Source: Anarhynchus alexandrinus (Eukaryota; Chordata; Aves; Charadriiformes; Charadriidae). Taken from it: a DNA stretch of 64,000 nucleotides. Under the pieces are notes generated by a model, which did no database searches, was not told the DNA's origin, and was given only the letters and a program-made list of their open reading frames with translations. Shown piece after piece: positions 52,101-64,000 of the stretch. The position numbers were made by a program, and so were the translations under genes. How positions within the stretch are numbered: the first letter of the stretch is position 1; each line of letters begins with the position of its first letter. The DNA lies in contig VUYV01000045.1 of assembly GCA_008711295.1 (NCBI GenBank), positions 2,122,842 through 2,186,841 on the forward strand. Direction: 5' to 3'.

Positions 52101-54520
52101 TTTAAAAGACTTTCTACCTTTTTGTCACTACCACCACTAAGAATAAGCAGAAAACAGTTTGATCAGCTTGAAAGGAAAAACCGCCTTCCATCTTACAGGG
52201 AAACAGGTAGATTCAGTTATTAACTCAAACAGCTGAATTAAACGTCCCTGAGTTTAGAAGCAGGAGGCAGCAGTCGCTGCTGGCGGTGGGAGCCATGCCC
52301 TGCCTGACCCCCCTGCAGGGACCTGCAGCCAGAGCTGCTGCGAGGAAGAAGGGAATGCCCACCCAAGGCCCCGCAGAGGCACGTTTCATGGCAGAGGAGC
52401 TTCGGCAGGAGAGGGAGAGCTTTTCCTAGCCGGTCGTTACTCCTGGGGACAGCACAGCCATCATAGCGGTGGCAGGCAATGATTGGGAACCGAACACAAG
52501 CTAGATAAGAGTGACCCTGAGCTCTCTGTTATCTGACCCCAGACACCTTTCAGAGCTCCCACCCTCACTGTACTCCACTATCCACTTAGTGTGTGTGCAC
52601 CAGAGAGTTCACACTCCATCTCCATGGGAAGCTGGAAGTGCGGAGCGCTAACCATCAGTGGATGTCAGAAAAACAACAATTTCAGTTGTACCTGTGGTAG
52701 TCAGGCAAACAATGATGTTTTCCTTAAAACCCCAAATATGTAAGTTCAGACTGAACAAAATAAAGCCCCTGACTCTTATTCAGGCACAAAGCTTCCTATT
52801 AAATCCAGGTAAGCTGGAAAATTGGAAACTAAGTATTTGAAACTGTGTCACCTAACTGCCTTCAGTAAAATTCTGGAAGCTAGCCAAAGCCAGAAGAGTC
52901 ATGTTTGTGATAGCCTGTTTACTTGTTTGTGTACAAGGTGTTTTGGTTTAAAAAATAGCTTAAAATATATGTGATATCCCAACCAGATTCTTATCACATA
53001 TGCGCTATAAAATGTTTCTGTTAGCCTTGCTTTTGCTGCAACACTCAAGTGTCCTGGGTGATACAGGTTTGGGTGGTTTCAGGAATTATCCTCCCAACAC
53101 TCTCATTTATAGCAGTTTCTATCACGTGGATTTCTAATCAATAACCCTCACGAGGCCCAGAATAGGATCTGCTGTTTGGTTTACTTTAATTTTGTTAGTG
53201 TGCTTCATTAACAAAAGAACTGCAAAATCAAAGTCAGAACGTAAAAGTGATCCCAGGTCAGCTAAGGCAGGGACCTTCATGGTTTCCAGCTGGGACACCT
53301 TCTCCGATGCCACCCGTACCCCCGCTCCCCAGCACTGAGTATGTTAAGCAGCTGATCAGTGCGGTGACGAAGCTTCTCTGAGGAAAGCCCTGCCCTGCAC
53401 AAAATCGTGCTTGGCGGTCCACGGCCGATGTTGAGGTGCTGAGCACCTTGCCTTTCTGTAGCTTGGGTAAGAACTGAGGCACTTGAAAGACCTGGAGGAA
53501 TGGGATCTCTGAAGAAGTCAAACCACAAGCGGGCAGAGATGGGACCTGTCGTTTATGTTTAGTGAAAGAGCTCCTTTGCGCAGCAGGGGAAGCAGGAACG
53601 GCCCGTAGCATGAGTAAAAGCCATCCAGACAGAGTTTGAACAATTATTGTCATCTGTATCTGGATGACACTCACAGGAAATAGACTGTCTTTTTTTTTTT
53701 TTCTTTTTTAGAGTGCGTATTCTGTACATCAGCCAGTGCTTTTTCCGTGGGCATTCTCACAGCCTCCCTGTGTTTAACACAGTGACACAGTAAGCGAAAG
53801 ACTTGTTAGCATAGCTTTGAAATTATCGTAATTTCTTCAATCGGTTTTGTAGCTTAACTTCACAGAACTGATTACAAATACTGTCACAATAAGAAGAGCA
53901 CAGAATTTACTTAGCTGTTAAGGTAATCTCCAAAGACAAGGCTATTCATTCCTATTCCAGCTCCACTTCTCAGGCAGTTTTACAATCAACTTCTGCAAGG
54001 AATACCGGAGCAGTGATTCATCGTTAAGGGCAGTCAATCCCATCCCATCTCCGGGCCAGAACATCAAATTTCCCAAATGCCACAGTTTATAAAATATAGT
54101 CAGTCACGAGGTTCCGATTTTTTGTGCTGTCATTGGTCTTTTCTGTGTTTCTTTATAAGATCTTCCAAGCCAGAGATAGTGATATTTTTTCCCCTCTTTA
54201 TTCATAGGCATAAATTCAGGAGCTCCAGGAGCACTAAGCAACATATATTAGGTAATGAATCAAAGCAGTCTTAGAAAGCATCATGTGCCATGGCAGAAGC
54301 AATCAATAGGAGAATCTATACATACCAAATTAGTTCTGTAATGAATTGTTTTTCAGGTCCTGGGCCCTTCTTGTATGTAATCACTTCGTTATCTCCTCCT
54401 GTTATGGTAGAGAGTATGTGCCTACATTGTTTTGTAGGATATATTTGTGCTAAGAATTACAGACTGAATTCCTGTAATTCACTTGTCTCTTCAAGTCCAT
54501 AGCAAGACTTGCACAAACTT
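46141..54520. other. Intergenic, no gene recognised
   Basis: About 8.4 kb of non-coding sequence. It includes a hairpin with 9-bp arms at 46891-46899 and 46905-46913, a short CAA repeat near 47201, a TG microtract near 50901 and a poly-T run near 53691-53709. ORFs of 102-138 codons at 49759-50421 and 53258-53674 overlap ORFs on the opposite strand or in other frames and contain no recognisable domain. Confidence 0.6.
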
Positions 54521-54896
54521 CTGGAGAACAGAAGGCTCCGGGGAGATCTTATTGCGGCCTTCCAGTACCTAAAGGGGGCCTACAGGAGAGCTGGGGAAGG
54601 ACTTTTTACTAGGGCATGTAGTGATAGGACGAGGGGGAATGGCTTCAAACTGGAAGAGGGCAGGTTTAGATTGAACATTAGGAAGAAGTTTTCACTTTGA
54701 GGGTGGTGAGGCACTGGAACAGGTTGCCCAGAGAGGTTGTTGAGGCCTCATCCCTGGAGGTGTTCAAGGCCAGGCTGGACGTGGCCTTGGGCAACCTGGT
54801 CTAGTGTGAGGTGTCCCTGCCTATGGCAGGGGGGTTGGAACTCGATGATCTTCTAGGTCCTTTCCAACCTAAACCATTCTATGATTCTATGATTCT
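54521..54896 (+). mobile_element. CR1 3' end, 5'-truncated, relatively young
   Basis: Forward-strand CR1 beginning in the coding stretch for [18 protein letters not shown] and running through GTGATAGGACGAGGGGGAAT, GAGGCACTGGAACAGGTTGC, CCCTGGAGGTGTTCAAGG, GGGGTTGGAACTCGATGATC and CCTTTCCAACC to a tail of ATTCTATG octamers. A stop interrupts the ORF near 54698. It is close to the consensus of the common avian CR1 3' end. Confidence 0.95.
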
Positions 54897-56848
54897 GGGG
54901 GACCAAGTCTTGGTTCAGGATGGTAAATATATATCAGTGCAGAGCAGAGACACAAACTGCTATGCAGAAAATCACGGTTCTTCGCCCCATATGGAACCTC
55001 TTGTCTACATCATGATGACATCCCTGTGTAACTTAACTTGCTGTGAGTCAGTGCAGACGTAGAAATTCAAGGGAGAAAAGAGTGTCCTAGGTGATGAACA
55101 TATCCATGTCATGTGAGTCTGTTCAGTAACATAGCAGGTTCTTTGTCCAGTTAAGTCCATGGGAATCGATTAGTCCTAAACTTTCAAGGCTAGCAACAAC
55201 TGAATGCAAAAAGAGACTAGAAGCAAGCATAGAAATACAGAATGGCACAATGCATTTTTCTGGAAAAAAATATATTTCTAATCTTTCAAAACCCCCAAAG
55301 GAAAATTCAGTTACCATCTTAAATAAGTCTCCAGTGGTTCCTGGGGCACACTTGGCTTCCAAGCCAAACAAGAGCTCTCTTGTCCCTAAGATTTGTGGTC
55401 TTTAGTCAAAAGCAATGAAAAATAATGGGAATAAAGGAAGACCAGTTGAAACATGAAGCCTCTTCAGCAGCTGTAGCACTTCAAATGATAAATGCCACCA
55501 TTCAGGTTTGGAAAGGCACCTTCAAAGTCAAAGTGACATGTTTACCTGGCTTGGTCCCCTGTAGGTCCTTCCTCCCATCCTTGCTGTGTTTCTATTTGTG
55601 CACAGGGAAGGTAAAACCATGCTCTGAGTCATGGTCGTGCAATGAAATTGAAGTCAATGACCAGTTTTGCTTCATTAAAACTATAATGAGTGTTGCTGAT
55701 CCTGGAAATGTTGGTCTCTGCTTTGTGGCAAAGCTGTGTGCGTCCTTTCAAGGTGACTGGCCACCGCAGAGTCCGTGTGAGTGTGTGGCCACCTTTGATC
55801 TTTTGATGTGCACTCCTAGCAAAACAGCTGCCACGTTCCAGGGTAAATCAAGGAGGAACATCTGAGGGCACAGCTCCAGCAGCACAGCAAAGCAATCTGA
55901 TGTTGACAGCTACCGACTTGCTGCAGCTGGGAAGTGTGGGTCACATAACTTTCAAATGCAGATGAATAGAGCCTTGTAATAAAGCTTAAGTTTAGTCTTA
56001 GGCTTTTCAGATTATTAAAATACATAAGAAAAACAGATTCTTTGCCATTTCCTTTGCTACCACGTGCCCAGTTACATATAATTCCAGTCAGCCTAACTCT
56101 TTTTGTCTGTCTGCTTAAAAAGTCCAGGTTGTTAGGACCTATTTCATATTTATTTCAGAACATCTTTTCAAGTATCACACACACTTCAAGTATGCTTTTC
56201 AATGGCAGCTTTATGTTGTTACAGGTGAGGGCTGTCACTTAGGTGGGTTTAAGAGCAGTACTCTGCCACGTTTGGCACTTTCTATCCGCAAGGTCTTTCC
56301 AGGGCAGCTTGTGCCCCCCTGGTGAGGGGCAGAGTGGTGGAGAGCATCTTCCTTTCCTCAGCTGCAGCACTTGGCCACCCTTTCCGCTGCGGGCCATGGT
56401 CTGGGGTGGCAGGTCCCCCCCACAGGGAGCAGGAGCAGGCAGCACATCGTGGTCGTGACGGGCTTGCCAAGAGTCACAGGGCTGAAGCAGAACCGGAGAG
56501 CTGGGCTGCTGCCACTGCAGACTCCAGACGGGAGGCATCTTTGGCAGCATTCCTGGGTCTCCGCATGAAGGCGAAGGGAGCCAGTTCCGAGCTAAATGAA
56601 ATTATATATTCAGTCGAAGTTTAGACAAGACGGAGTAACTGATTGCATTCCTTGGGAGACTTGAATAAAAACACCCCTCGAAAGAGCTCTTACTCAAAAG
56701 CGAGGGCTGTTTGCCCAAGTACATTTTCCTTCTGGCCGACGTAAATCCAGGGCATTTCCCCCCTCCCCGTGCACTGTTAAATCTTTTCATCCTTTCGGAA
56801 TCAAAACCACTTCAAGACTTGTTTGCTTTCCCTTTACTTTCCCCCGGC
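54897..56848. other. Intergenic upstream of the CpG island
   Basis: About 2 kb of non-coding sequence. The interval 56240-56600 is moderately GC-rich with overlapping ORFs on both strands. An open frame of 146 codons at 55425-55865 is the longest on the + strand here; I recognise no domain and cannot separate it from chance. Confidence 0.55.
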
Positions 56849-57182
56849 TCCCTTCCCCGTACGTGCGGAGTGCCCGGGGGTGCCCAGCGCCACTGACAAA
56901 AGCGGGTCGTTTCCCCAGACGACCGGCGGGGCTCTCCCCCGCTCCTCCGGCCCCCGCCGCGGGTGGCACACGGGGCACCGGGCGGACCGGGAGGAGGAAA
57001 GATCCCGGCAACCGGCGGCAGTTTTTCCCCGCAGCTACCACGGGAGGGAGCCCTTGGCCCGCCCGACACCGACACCGCCGCCGCCGCCCGGGTGAACCGG
57101 GGGATGCCCGGGGGGGATCTTACGGGCTGAAGCGGTTGTTCTCGGTCCTTTCTGTCCGTCCAGGCACGGCTGCGCTTTCCCA
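56849..57182. promoter_or_regulatory. CpG island, probable promoter
   Basis: I count about 38 CpG dinucleotides in the first ~300 bp, in sequence that is roughly 70 percent GC by eye. It contains a (CCG)n run near 57075-57090 and a GC-box core GGGCGG at 56980-56985. No TATA box is obvious. This is the only strong CpG island in the window and has the properties of a vertebrate housekeeping-type or developmental promoter. In mammals TIAM2 lies downstream of SCAF8 on the same strand, so an upstream TIAM2 first exon is a reasonable inference, as is a lineage-specific non-coding RNA. ORFs within it are open because stops are rare in GC-rich DNA. Confidence 0.65.
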
Positions 57183-60100
57183 CTCGGAACTGTTAGTTTA
57201 GGGGGGGTTCCTAACCGTTTTTGCACTTTAGGGGTGGACACAGGCAGGTTTATGGCTTCCACGCTCCAGTCCGATCGCCCCTTTCCCCGATTATTTGAGG
57301 AAGCCTTTCACACAGCAACAGGGAGGAGAAAAAAAATAAATCGAAGGAATAAACAGAAAAATGTCATTTTGAGTCTGGTTCTACATTTTACAGCCCATTC
57401 TCTCATTACTTCCATGGGAAATGCCATGTCCTCCTGCAATGACCATTATCAGTTTTATTGCAGAAATTTTCTACATTCCCGGGGATTCAGCTGCAGCGGA
57501 GCCCATCCGCAGGCGGCCCAGCGCAAAGCAAACACCCGCACACGTCTCTGCACACTGGAGCTGGGTCTGGGGATTAGCAGCTAACCATGATGAGCTTTTA
57601 TGTCCGAGCACTGGGGTGTTCACAGCACTGGCTACGTGAACCAGCCTGCGTGACCGGCCAGGGAGGAGCGGCTCAATGCAGAGGCCAAGCCAAAAAGCAG
57701 GTGTACTAGCCCCCAGCTTTCCGTAGCCATCCCTGGGAGCCCTGTCAGTGGCTTCAAGCTCTGTCTCTACTTCAGTGGTCAAACCCGACGCGGGAGCTTG
57801 CTGGCGTGAGCAGAGCAACGAAGGTGGTTTCTAGCAGGACAGCTAAGCCCAAGCTGAGCTGTGCACGAACATGGCTGCTACCGTTTCCATTGCCTCTGAG
57901 CAGCATGGTCAGAACTGATTTGGCCTTGTGCTGCGCAGATGCAGCTTGACAGAAGAGCCTACTTTGATCAGATCTTCATATGGCAAGAAACTGAAATGTA
58001 GGTGGCCAATAAAGTGTTGAAATGACCTTTGAGGTGGTTTGTAAAGGAAGACTGAGAAGTGATGTGAAGGCAAATCCTTCACCCAACAGCTCTCTAAGAT
58101 GCCACAAAATCATGCAGTGGTTGCAGAGCACACAAACACTTATGGAGCATTTGAGAATGTGCAAAGACGTTCCCTGAAGTGAGGGCTATGGATGTGTGTA
58201 GGGAACTTTTATTGTCTCCTTGCTGCCTGCGTGAAGAGTCAGAGGTGGGGAACTGGGAGGGGAGTTACTGTACATAGCTGTTCACACTGGAAAAGGGAAA
58301 AGCAACTTGCCCAAAAGAGAAACCGCATCTCATCTTCACACAGCCTGAGGACCTTCACGACTGGAGACGTAGAAGTCAGTGTGAATATTCAAACCAGGCA
58401 GGCTGTAATGTGAGCAGTGAAAGAAAGTGCTGCAGTCAGGCAGAGACTGAGGAATGTAGGTCCCTGGCATACTGGTTAGCAACTGTCTGTGTTTTCAGGC
58501 AAGATTCAATCCAAAGATGGATTGAAATAACAGACCGTCCAATTTGATTGTAGCAGGAGATGAGAGAGACACAGAAAAGCAAACAAGGAGATCTATTATA
58601 ACTCAGCCAGGATAGAAGGAAATACTGAGACCTCCTCCATCAGGTGGGGTGTTTCTTGTCCCTGATAGAAAGCCTCTACCTTTGGCATTAAACCTGAAAG
58701 ACCCAGAAGCATCAAGCTGCTGAAGCCAAAGCAGCTAAGCCCAGGTTAAACAGCTAGCAGAAATGCCTGGTTGGAGCAGAGGTGGCAGCCAGGGTAGTAA
58801 TACTCATTCGCTTGGACAGATTTGTCTTTTCTTCCATTTAATCAGTGGCTCTGTCTGCTTTGCTTTATGTTCCTCGGCAGCTGTAGCACTCACTTTCCAC
58901 ACCGGGCAGCCAGGGACAGGCCGAGAAGCGAGAAATACAGCGGTCTCCTTCATGCCTCAGCAAGAGCAAGACCTTGCTCCGTCTTGTGTTCCTTCCTCTC
59001 TGCCCTCTTCAATGCACTTTGCTTTCCAGCCTATTGTACCATCTTCCTCTGCCATGCTCCTGCTCCTCCTTATACTCGATCCCCACATTTAAAGCATTTT
59101 GAAATTAAATTTGCCTTCTCCTCTCTCCAGAAACAGCTTTTCTCAGTCCCCTCATTTGTGGGCCTGTGGGTCAACTCCAAGGAGGACTCGCAAGTACGAG
59201 CTCTTTGGTTGCTTTCTGTGGCTCTTATACAACAAGATAGCTTTGGGTATACACGTGTATTGTGCTTAGTGTAAAAGAAAATCTCTTTCGTCAGTGAAAA
59301 CACAGCCCCTGTGCCTGCCAGGCCAGCTCCGTGGCTTTCATTGCGTGTCATAGCAGAGGGATGGCTGCAAGCAGATAGGCGTGAAGGCAGGTTCAATGCA
59401 TTTGCAGCTGTGAAAATATATCAGCGGTCTCCCCGCGGCCCGGGAAGATTCACGCAGAGTGAGTTTTCTTCATGAGGGTGAAACCCCTCAAGCTCTCCAG
59501 AGCTCAGCCTGGCGATGCAGGAGTACCCTGGAGAGGTAGGGGTGTCCTTTACCCAGTCCACATCTACTTTGGCAGCCCCACTGCTGGTCTGCGGCCGGTG
59601 GCCCCAGTGCGGCTGTGCTTTACCAAGCCCCACGTGGACTTTCTCCGAGTGTTGCCAGAAGGTGCCTGCAGCCCCCTTCCAAGCAGAAGGAAAGGGTTGC
59701 ATGCGTCATTAACAGGCCGTGTTTACACAGAAAAAAAACCAAAACTCCTCAAAGAACATGACGTATGCACACAGGGAGGCCAGTTGCCTTTTTTAAAACA
59801 CAGTGACACACTTGAAGGCTGCCAGATTCTGCAGCTCTTACACGGTATGCGGATGGTGAATTTTTTCATACTATTCAACATTTGCCTGGGTCTGATTTTA
59901 ATTAAAAACAGATTGAGAAGCTGGGGGGTGGGAAATAAAAGAAGAAACGAGAATTAGGAGTTACAAAAGCCAAACACAAACCCTCTGATAGTTGTCACTG
60001 TAACTGGGGTTACAACATATGCAGAAGATGGCAAAACCGCTGTCAGTGAATCACCATGGAATGCACTGATTTGTTTAACTCCTCAGGAGTCGTGACATGA

Positions 60101-61189
60101 CTCATTCCCAACCTGGAGACCAAAGGGAGGTTTTGAAGGGAAAATGTTGGATAAAGCAGGCTCCTTGCAAAAGAATGAGGACAGTTAATGCTAGCCTTTG
60201 AGATATGATTCATTAATGCTCCGCAACGTGATTGCAAACCATGGCCGTCTCCATTTGGTAACATTGGGTGCTCGTGTTTAGTGGTGCAAATTGGCTACAC
60301 GTGGGCTGGACAACCCTGGGCTGGACCTTATTTCTGTCACTGACAAGTGCTTTCTAATATTTTGATGTGGTTTTTCATACAGTTTTGAAAACCCCCTTTT
60401 GAAATCCATGTGACTAATTTGCAGACAGGGTCCTAAAGCTGTTAGGTGCTGTAAAAGATATTACTCAAAAGACAGCATTCTTCTTTTCCAGAGGAGATTT
60501 GTCAAGCATTGCCTCTGATTCACGTGGGAAAAGAAATTTTGACCATATGAGTCACTTCAGTCTTTGGATACTTCACAAAATGTACGGTGTGATTTGATGC
60601 ATGACTAATGCGTTTGTGTATTTAAGAGCCTGTGGATGTTAATGGAAGTTACAGAGTCATATCTAGAAGAGAAGACACTTCAGAGTATACTGGCTCATTA
60701 ACTTCCATCTATACATAATCAGCTGCTGTTTTATAGATCTAAAATATTCCTTAATGCTCTCTATGTTTTAGGGCTGCATTTTAAAAGTACCCTACATTAA
60801 GTCTTTGTTTAAACATCCCACTCATCCACTGTTAACCATCTCATCGCATTTTATTTCAGTTCATTTGCAAAGCCTGTGCTCTATCTATTTAATACAAATT
60901 TTGATGCTTGCTGGGAGCTTCCCTTCTCCAACCCACCACTCCCAAGTATGTTCACGAGAAATTTCAGCCTCCTTTTGTTAATAGCCTTTGCAAAGTGACC
61001 TTTATTCTCTCTGGAGAATACCTTCATTATTCACAGGTAGTTACTAAGTAACCCGTACGAATGCTGCAGGCGATGCATCCCTGATTAAGAGTTGTGCTCT
61101 CTGGCTGTTCAGTGTTCGCCTTGAGGAACTCGGGGCCCAAACCCGCTGGTATTGGCTCTACGCTCCATTTGAAAAGGGTGCTTGTGAAT

Positions 61190-61620
61190 CAAACTTCTTG
61201 AAACTTTTTAATTAACAGGGATTTTCTAATGACAAACTGGGCTTGCAATAGCAAGAAAAAAATGGAGAGAAAAGTCTGTATATTTGTCATTCTCTTTAAA
61301 CAGCAGTTTGCAAGAAACAAGTGAAATATATTTCTTGATGAAGGGTTTTTTATTTTTCCCCAATTAGCATATTATCTGTATTCCTGCTGGTTTTCCTATC
61401 TAATGGATGAAAAGTAATAAAAAATTCTTTAGAAAAAGAGGTGAACTTTTTTTTTTTAATTTCAGATAAGTGTAACTGAAGTTTAAAATCATTTAAACAA
61501 CATAATTAGTTGTAATTTTAATTAGTGCAAGCATGAAAATTAGTATTAAATAATTTCACTCTACCCTAATTGTGGGTTTCCGTGGTGAGGATTCATACTA
61601 AGAATTGCTCATGTTAAACT
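61190..61620. promoter_or_regulatory. AT-rich stretch resembling a conserved non-coding element
   Basis: Dense TAATTA/TTAATTA/AATTAG homeodomain-type cores (for example at about 61209, 61363, 61504 and 61521) with little simple repeat and no ORF. Conserved vertebrate enhancers often look like this. Conservation cannot be assessed here. Confidence 0.3.
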
Positions 61621-62868
61621 GGGTGAAACTTTGTGAATAATTTCATTTACAACTGGTAGGAGTCTGAAACACATTGCTATTGAATTTTCTCATTCTTTGA
61701 ATCAGTGTTTATCATAACCATTTTAGACCTTTTTTGCACAGATATATTTTTCAGCTCTCTGATGTGTATCCTCTTGACTCATTTCCTTTCCAGCTTTTGG
61801 CTGTGTTTTGCACAGGCATTTTCATGAGGTTTGTACACCCATCTCATTGCTTTGGTGCTGCACTGTAATGAGGTATGTGGGCAGAATGGACCAGAAATGA
61901 AGTTTGAGCTCTGGGCCCAAGCCCATCTCAGTTGACATAAGTAGCATTATCTTTGTCTCATCCTTCTGTTGTTAATATTGAGCAGAGTCGTCACAGCATG
62001 AAGGAGCCAGGAGAACCAAAAATACCTTCTGACTCTCTCTCGGGTCAAACATAGTGTCACCCCAGTCCTGTGCTAAATTCAAAGCGGTGCCAGTAGTGAT
62101 GCCAGACAGTGACTCCAGTACCTAATTGTGCACCTAACAAAGAAATGGCGTAACAGAAGATGAAAAAGACAAACTTTCAACTGCTCTGCCCCAGGGCCGT
62201 AGGACCAGAAAGCATTTTCAATGATCCCACCACTGGCTTTAGACCCAAAAGAAAGGAATAAGGGCTCTCTGTCAAGTATGTCGTGCAAAAGTCCCTTCTC
62301 AGCCAATGATAACCCCTTTAGGTGGTCAGGATTAACCCATTAGCGGAAGGATTCACCAGCTATTTTTACTCGAGCCACATAAAAGCTTTTGCCTGTGGAT
62401 CTGTCTGCCTTTAAACATGAATGAAGGCCAAATGCATGTAGCAAAGGAGACACTGAGCCCATCCTCTTCAGGAAACATGTGCGATGCACACAGGCCCTGC
62501 GTCAGCCCACAGCGCTGTCTTAGCCCTCAACTCGCCTCGGTGACATTGCAAAAAGCCTGTTGCTTTCACATTTCATTCGTCATGCTATTATAATTGTTGC
62601 CCCATGGAGTAGCACTAGAACATTGCCCTTCCTTTCCCAGGAACCGTACGGATCTGCAAATTGGTGTTGCAACTGCATCTGTCATAAATTGGCTGCTAGG
62701 CAGTGTTATAAATGCCAGGTGTATTGTAGCATTGCTCGCCTACCAAGCCAGTGCAATTATCAAACACCAATTTGGGATTATTCTGTTTCCCCACGAGAGG
62801 TGACATTCGTGCTATTCAGCACTCGTCAGGATTTTGACATCCCCTTGGCTTTTGCCGGCAGCTGCCCG

Positions 62869-62894
62869 GTGCCGTGCCGTGCCGTGCCGTGCCG
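62869..62894 (+). repeat. (GCCGT)n microsatellite, about 5 units
   Basis: Five GCCGT-type pentamers ending in GCCGCG, within a GC-rich pocket (62850-62960). Confidence 0.92.
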
Positions 62895-64000
62895 CGTCAC
62901 AGCGCCGGCTCCTGCGGCCGGCATGGGAGGGCTGAGGGTGGCTGCAGGTCCTGCTGGGATCCGGCTCTGTAGCAGCCATGTCAACCTGCTGAACCTAATT
63001 GAAGGGGAAGACGTGTTGATTTAGAAACAGTGCAGGCAGTGTTGCATTTTCGAGAAGCTCTTAAGTGCTTATTCCTTCGGGAGCCGGCTGTGGGGCTGCG
63101 GTCTGGATGCAGGCCCTGGCACACGGCAGGCATTGAATCAGGATAGGTTTGCTCCGTGCTAATATCTCCTTACCCCTGGTAAAAAGTTCCAGCAGATTTT
63201 TGTTTCTTGTTTACTCTGGTGCCAATGTCTTTTGGGAAAGCAAATTTATTCATGCATCCGTGCTCTGGCTTTATGGGACATCTTGACTGGTGGTTTTCAT
63301 TTTCCTTAAGCTGCCCCCACCTACTGTACTGTTTGAAATAAATGGACAAAAAAAAAGGCAGAAGCGTGTGTTGAGAAAAGAGGGGAGAAATTGTGGTTGG
63401 TTGGATGAAGTGGCAAAGCCTGTCTGAGGAGAAGGGAACCTCTTACTGCTGCGCCAGTCCTGCTGGAAAGACGCAGTAGCATTTGATACTGAGAAGCCTC
63501 CTGTGCAAATCTGAGCTATCAGCCTGCAGACTTTCTGGCAACAGGAGTTTCTTTTTTTCCTGAAAGCAGTCTGGTGTCTGATATCTGCAACCGGCTGCTG
63601 TGACAGTACTCAGTCCTATTTCTGATTTAAAAATACACGGCTTGCATCCCCCAGGAGGCTTCTCTCCCTGCCGACCAGGGGCAGGAACTGACAGTGCCCC
63701 CAGTGTGTCTCGCTGTCACACTGGACCATCACCCCAGGTGCTCAGGGAACGCTTCTTTTCCTATGAACATTAATTTCTTTGCAGTGACTGGGACTGCCAG
63801 GTAGCAGGTCAGAGGGAATGTTGTTGCAATGGTGCATTTGTGGGATTTCTCTGGGATGTGCATCACCTTTGGTTAAAAGAAGGTCAACCTTTTGTCAAAG
63901 GACACAACCTCATTTCACACCAGACATCTGAGTAACTACAGCAGGGTGACGTGTGGTGACTAGAATTAAAGTCTAAGCAGGAGATCATAGTGATGAGCAG

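Larger units (their letters stand above)
57183..64000. other. Intergenic or first-intron DNA, no coding exon recognised
   Basis: About 6.8 kb. If the CpG island starts a + strand transcript, this would be its first intron or 5' UTR region. No TIAM2-like protein segment is visible in any frame. AT-rich, homeobox-site-rich stretches occur at about 61190-61620. A GCCGT repeat lies at 62869-62894. Confidence 0.55.

Noticed and set aside
55425..55865. 146-codon ORF as a possible gene
   Set aside because: No motif or similarity I can name and no supporting signals. Left as unsupported rather than disproved.
56787..57262. Overlapping proline/arginine-rich ORFs on both strands
   Set aside because: Located in the CpG island, where stop codons are rare; no domain and mutually overlapping on opposite strands.
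1..64000. CRISPR array, operon, phage or bacterial-type system
   Set aside because: The window is vertebrate nuclear DNA with introns and CR1 LINEs; the only tandem arrays are microsatellites and the SCAF8 coding repeat.

Overview
The window is vertebrate nuclear DNA, almost certainly from a bird. It is AT-rich and gene-poor, and it carries several CR1 non-LTR retrotransposons (avian/reptilian LINEs), including copies that end in the typical ATTCTATG-like tail. It has GT-AG spliced exons and the last four exons of a conserved vertebrate gene. A non-galliform, possibly neoavian, bird is my guess from the CR1 sequence style; species cannot be fixed by eye.

Layout. (1) 1-5430: 3' end of SCAF8 (RBM16) on the + strand. 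Four coding exons (538-682, 1219-1299, 1900-2121, 2749-4448) encode the C-terminal ~715 residues, followed by a ~1 kb 3' UTR with two AATAAA signals. The last exon holds a 13-copy coding minisatellite (about 15 residues per unit) and a second, RD-rich short repeat. (2) 5431-20131: AT-rich non-coding DNA with no gene I can support. (3) 20132-21585: an exact 102-bp inverted duplication and an 87-bp direct duplication meet at a single N (21498), which looks like an assembly scar; a CR1 3' end follows at 21671-22040. (4) 22041-35043: non-coding, with pentanucleotide microsatellites, a GC-rich patch (about 29370-29720) and an old degraded CR1 (about 30390-30970). (5) 35044-39571: a ~1.15 kb segment present twice on either side of a 572-bp N gap. 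Each copy includes the same CR1 insertion point; the right copy continues into a ~2.1 kb CR1 with a broken reverse-transcriptase ORF. (6) 39572-56848: non-coding, with another old CR1 (about 45285-46140) and a younger CR1 3' end (54521-54896). (7) about 56849-57182: a strong CpG island, the best candidate promoter in the window. (8) 57183-64000: non-coding, including AT-rich TAATTA-containing stretches that resemble conserved enhancers.

Biology. The only protein-coding gene seen is SCAF8, a nuclear RNA polymerase II CTD-binding and RNA-binding protein that, with SCAF4, suppresses premature polyadenylation. In mammals the next gene downstream on the same strand is TIAM2. The CpG island at ~57 kb could therefore be an upstream TIAM2 promoter, but no TIAM2 coding exon is visible. 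I found no convincing new gene system. The points most worth checking are the coding minisatellite, the two probable assembly artefacts and the CpG island.
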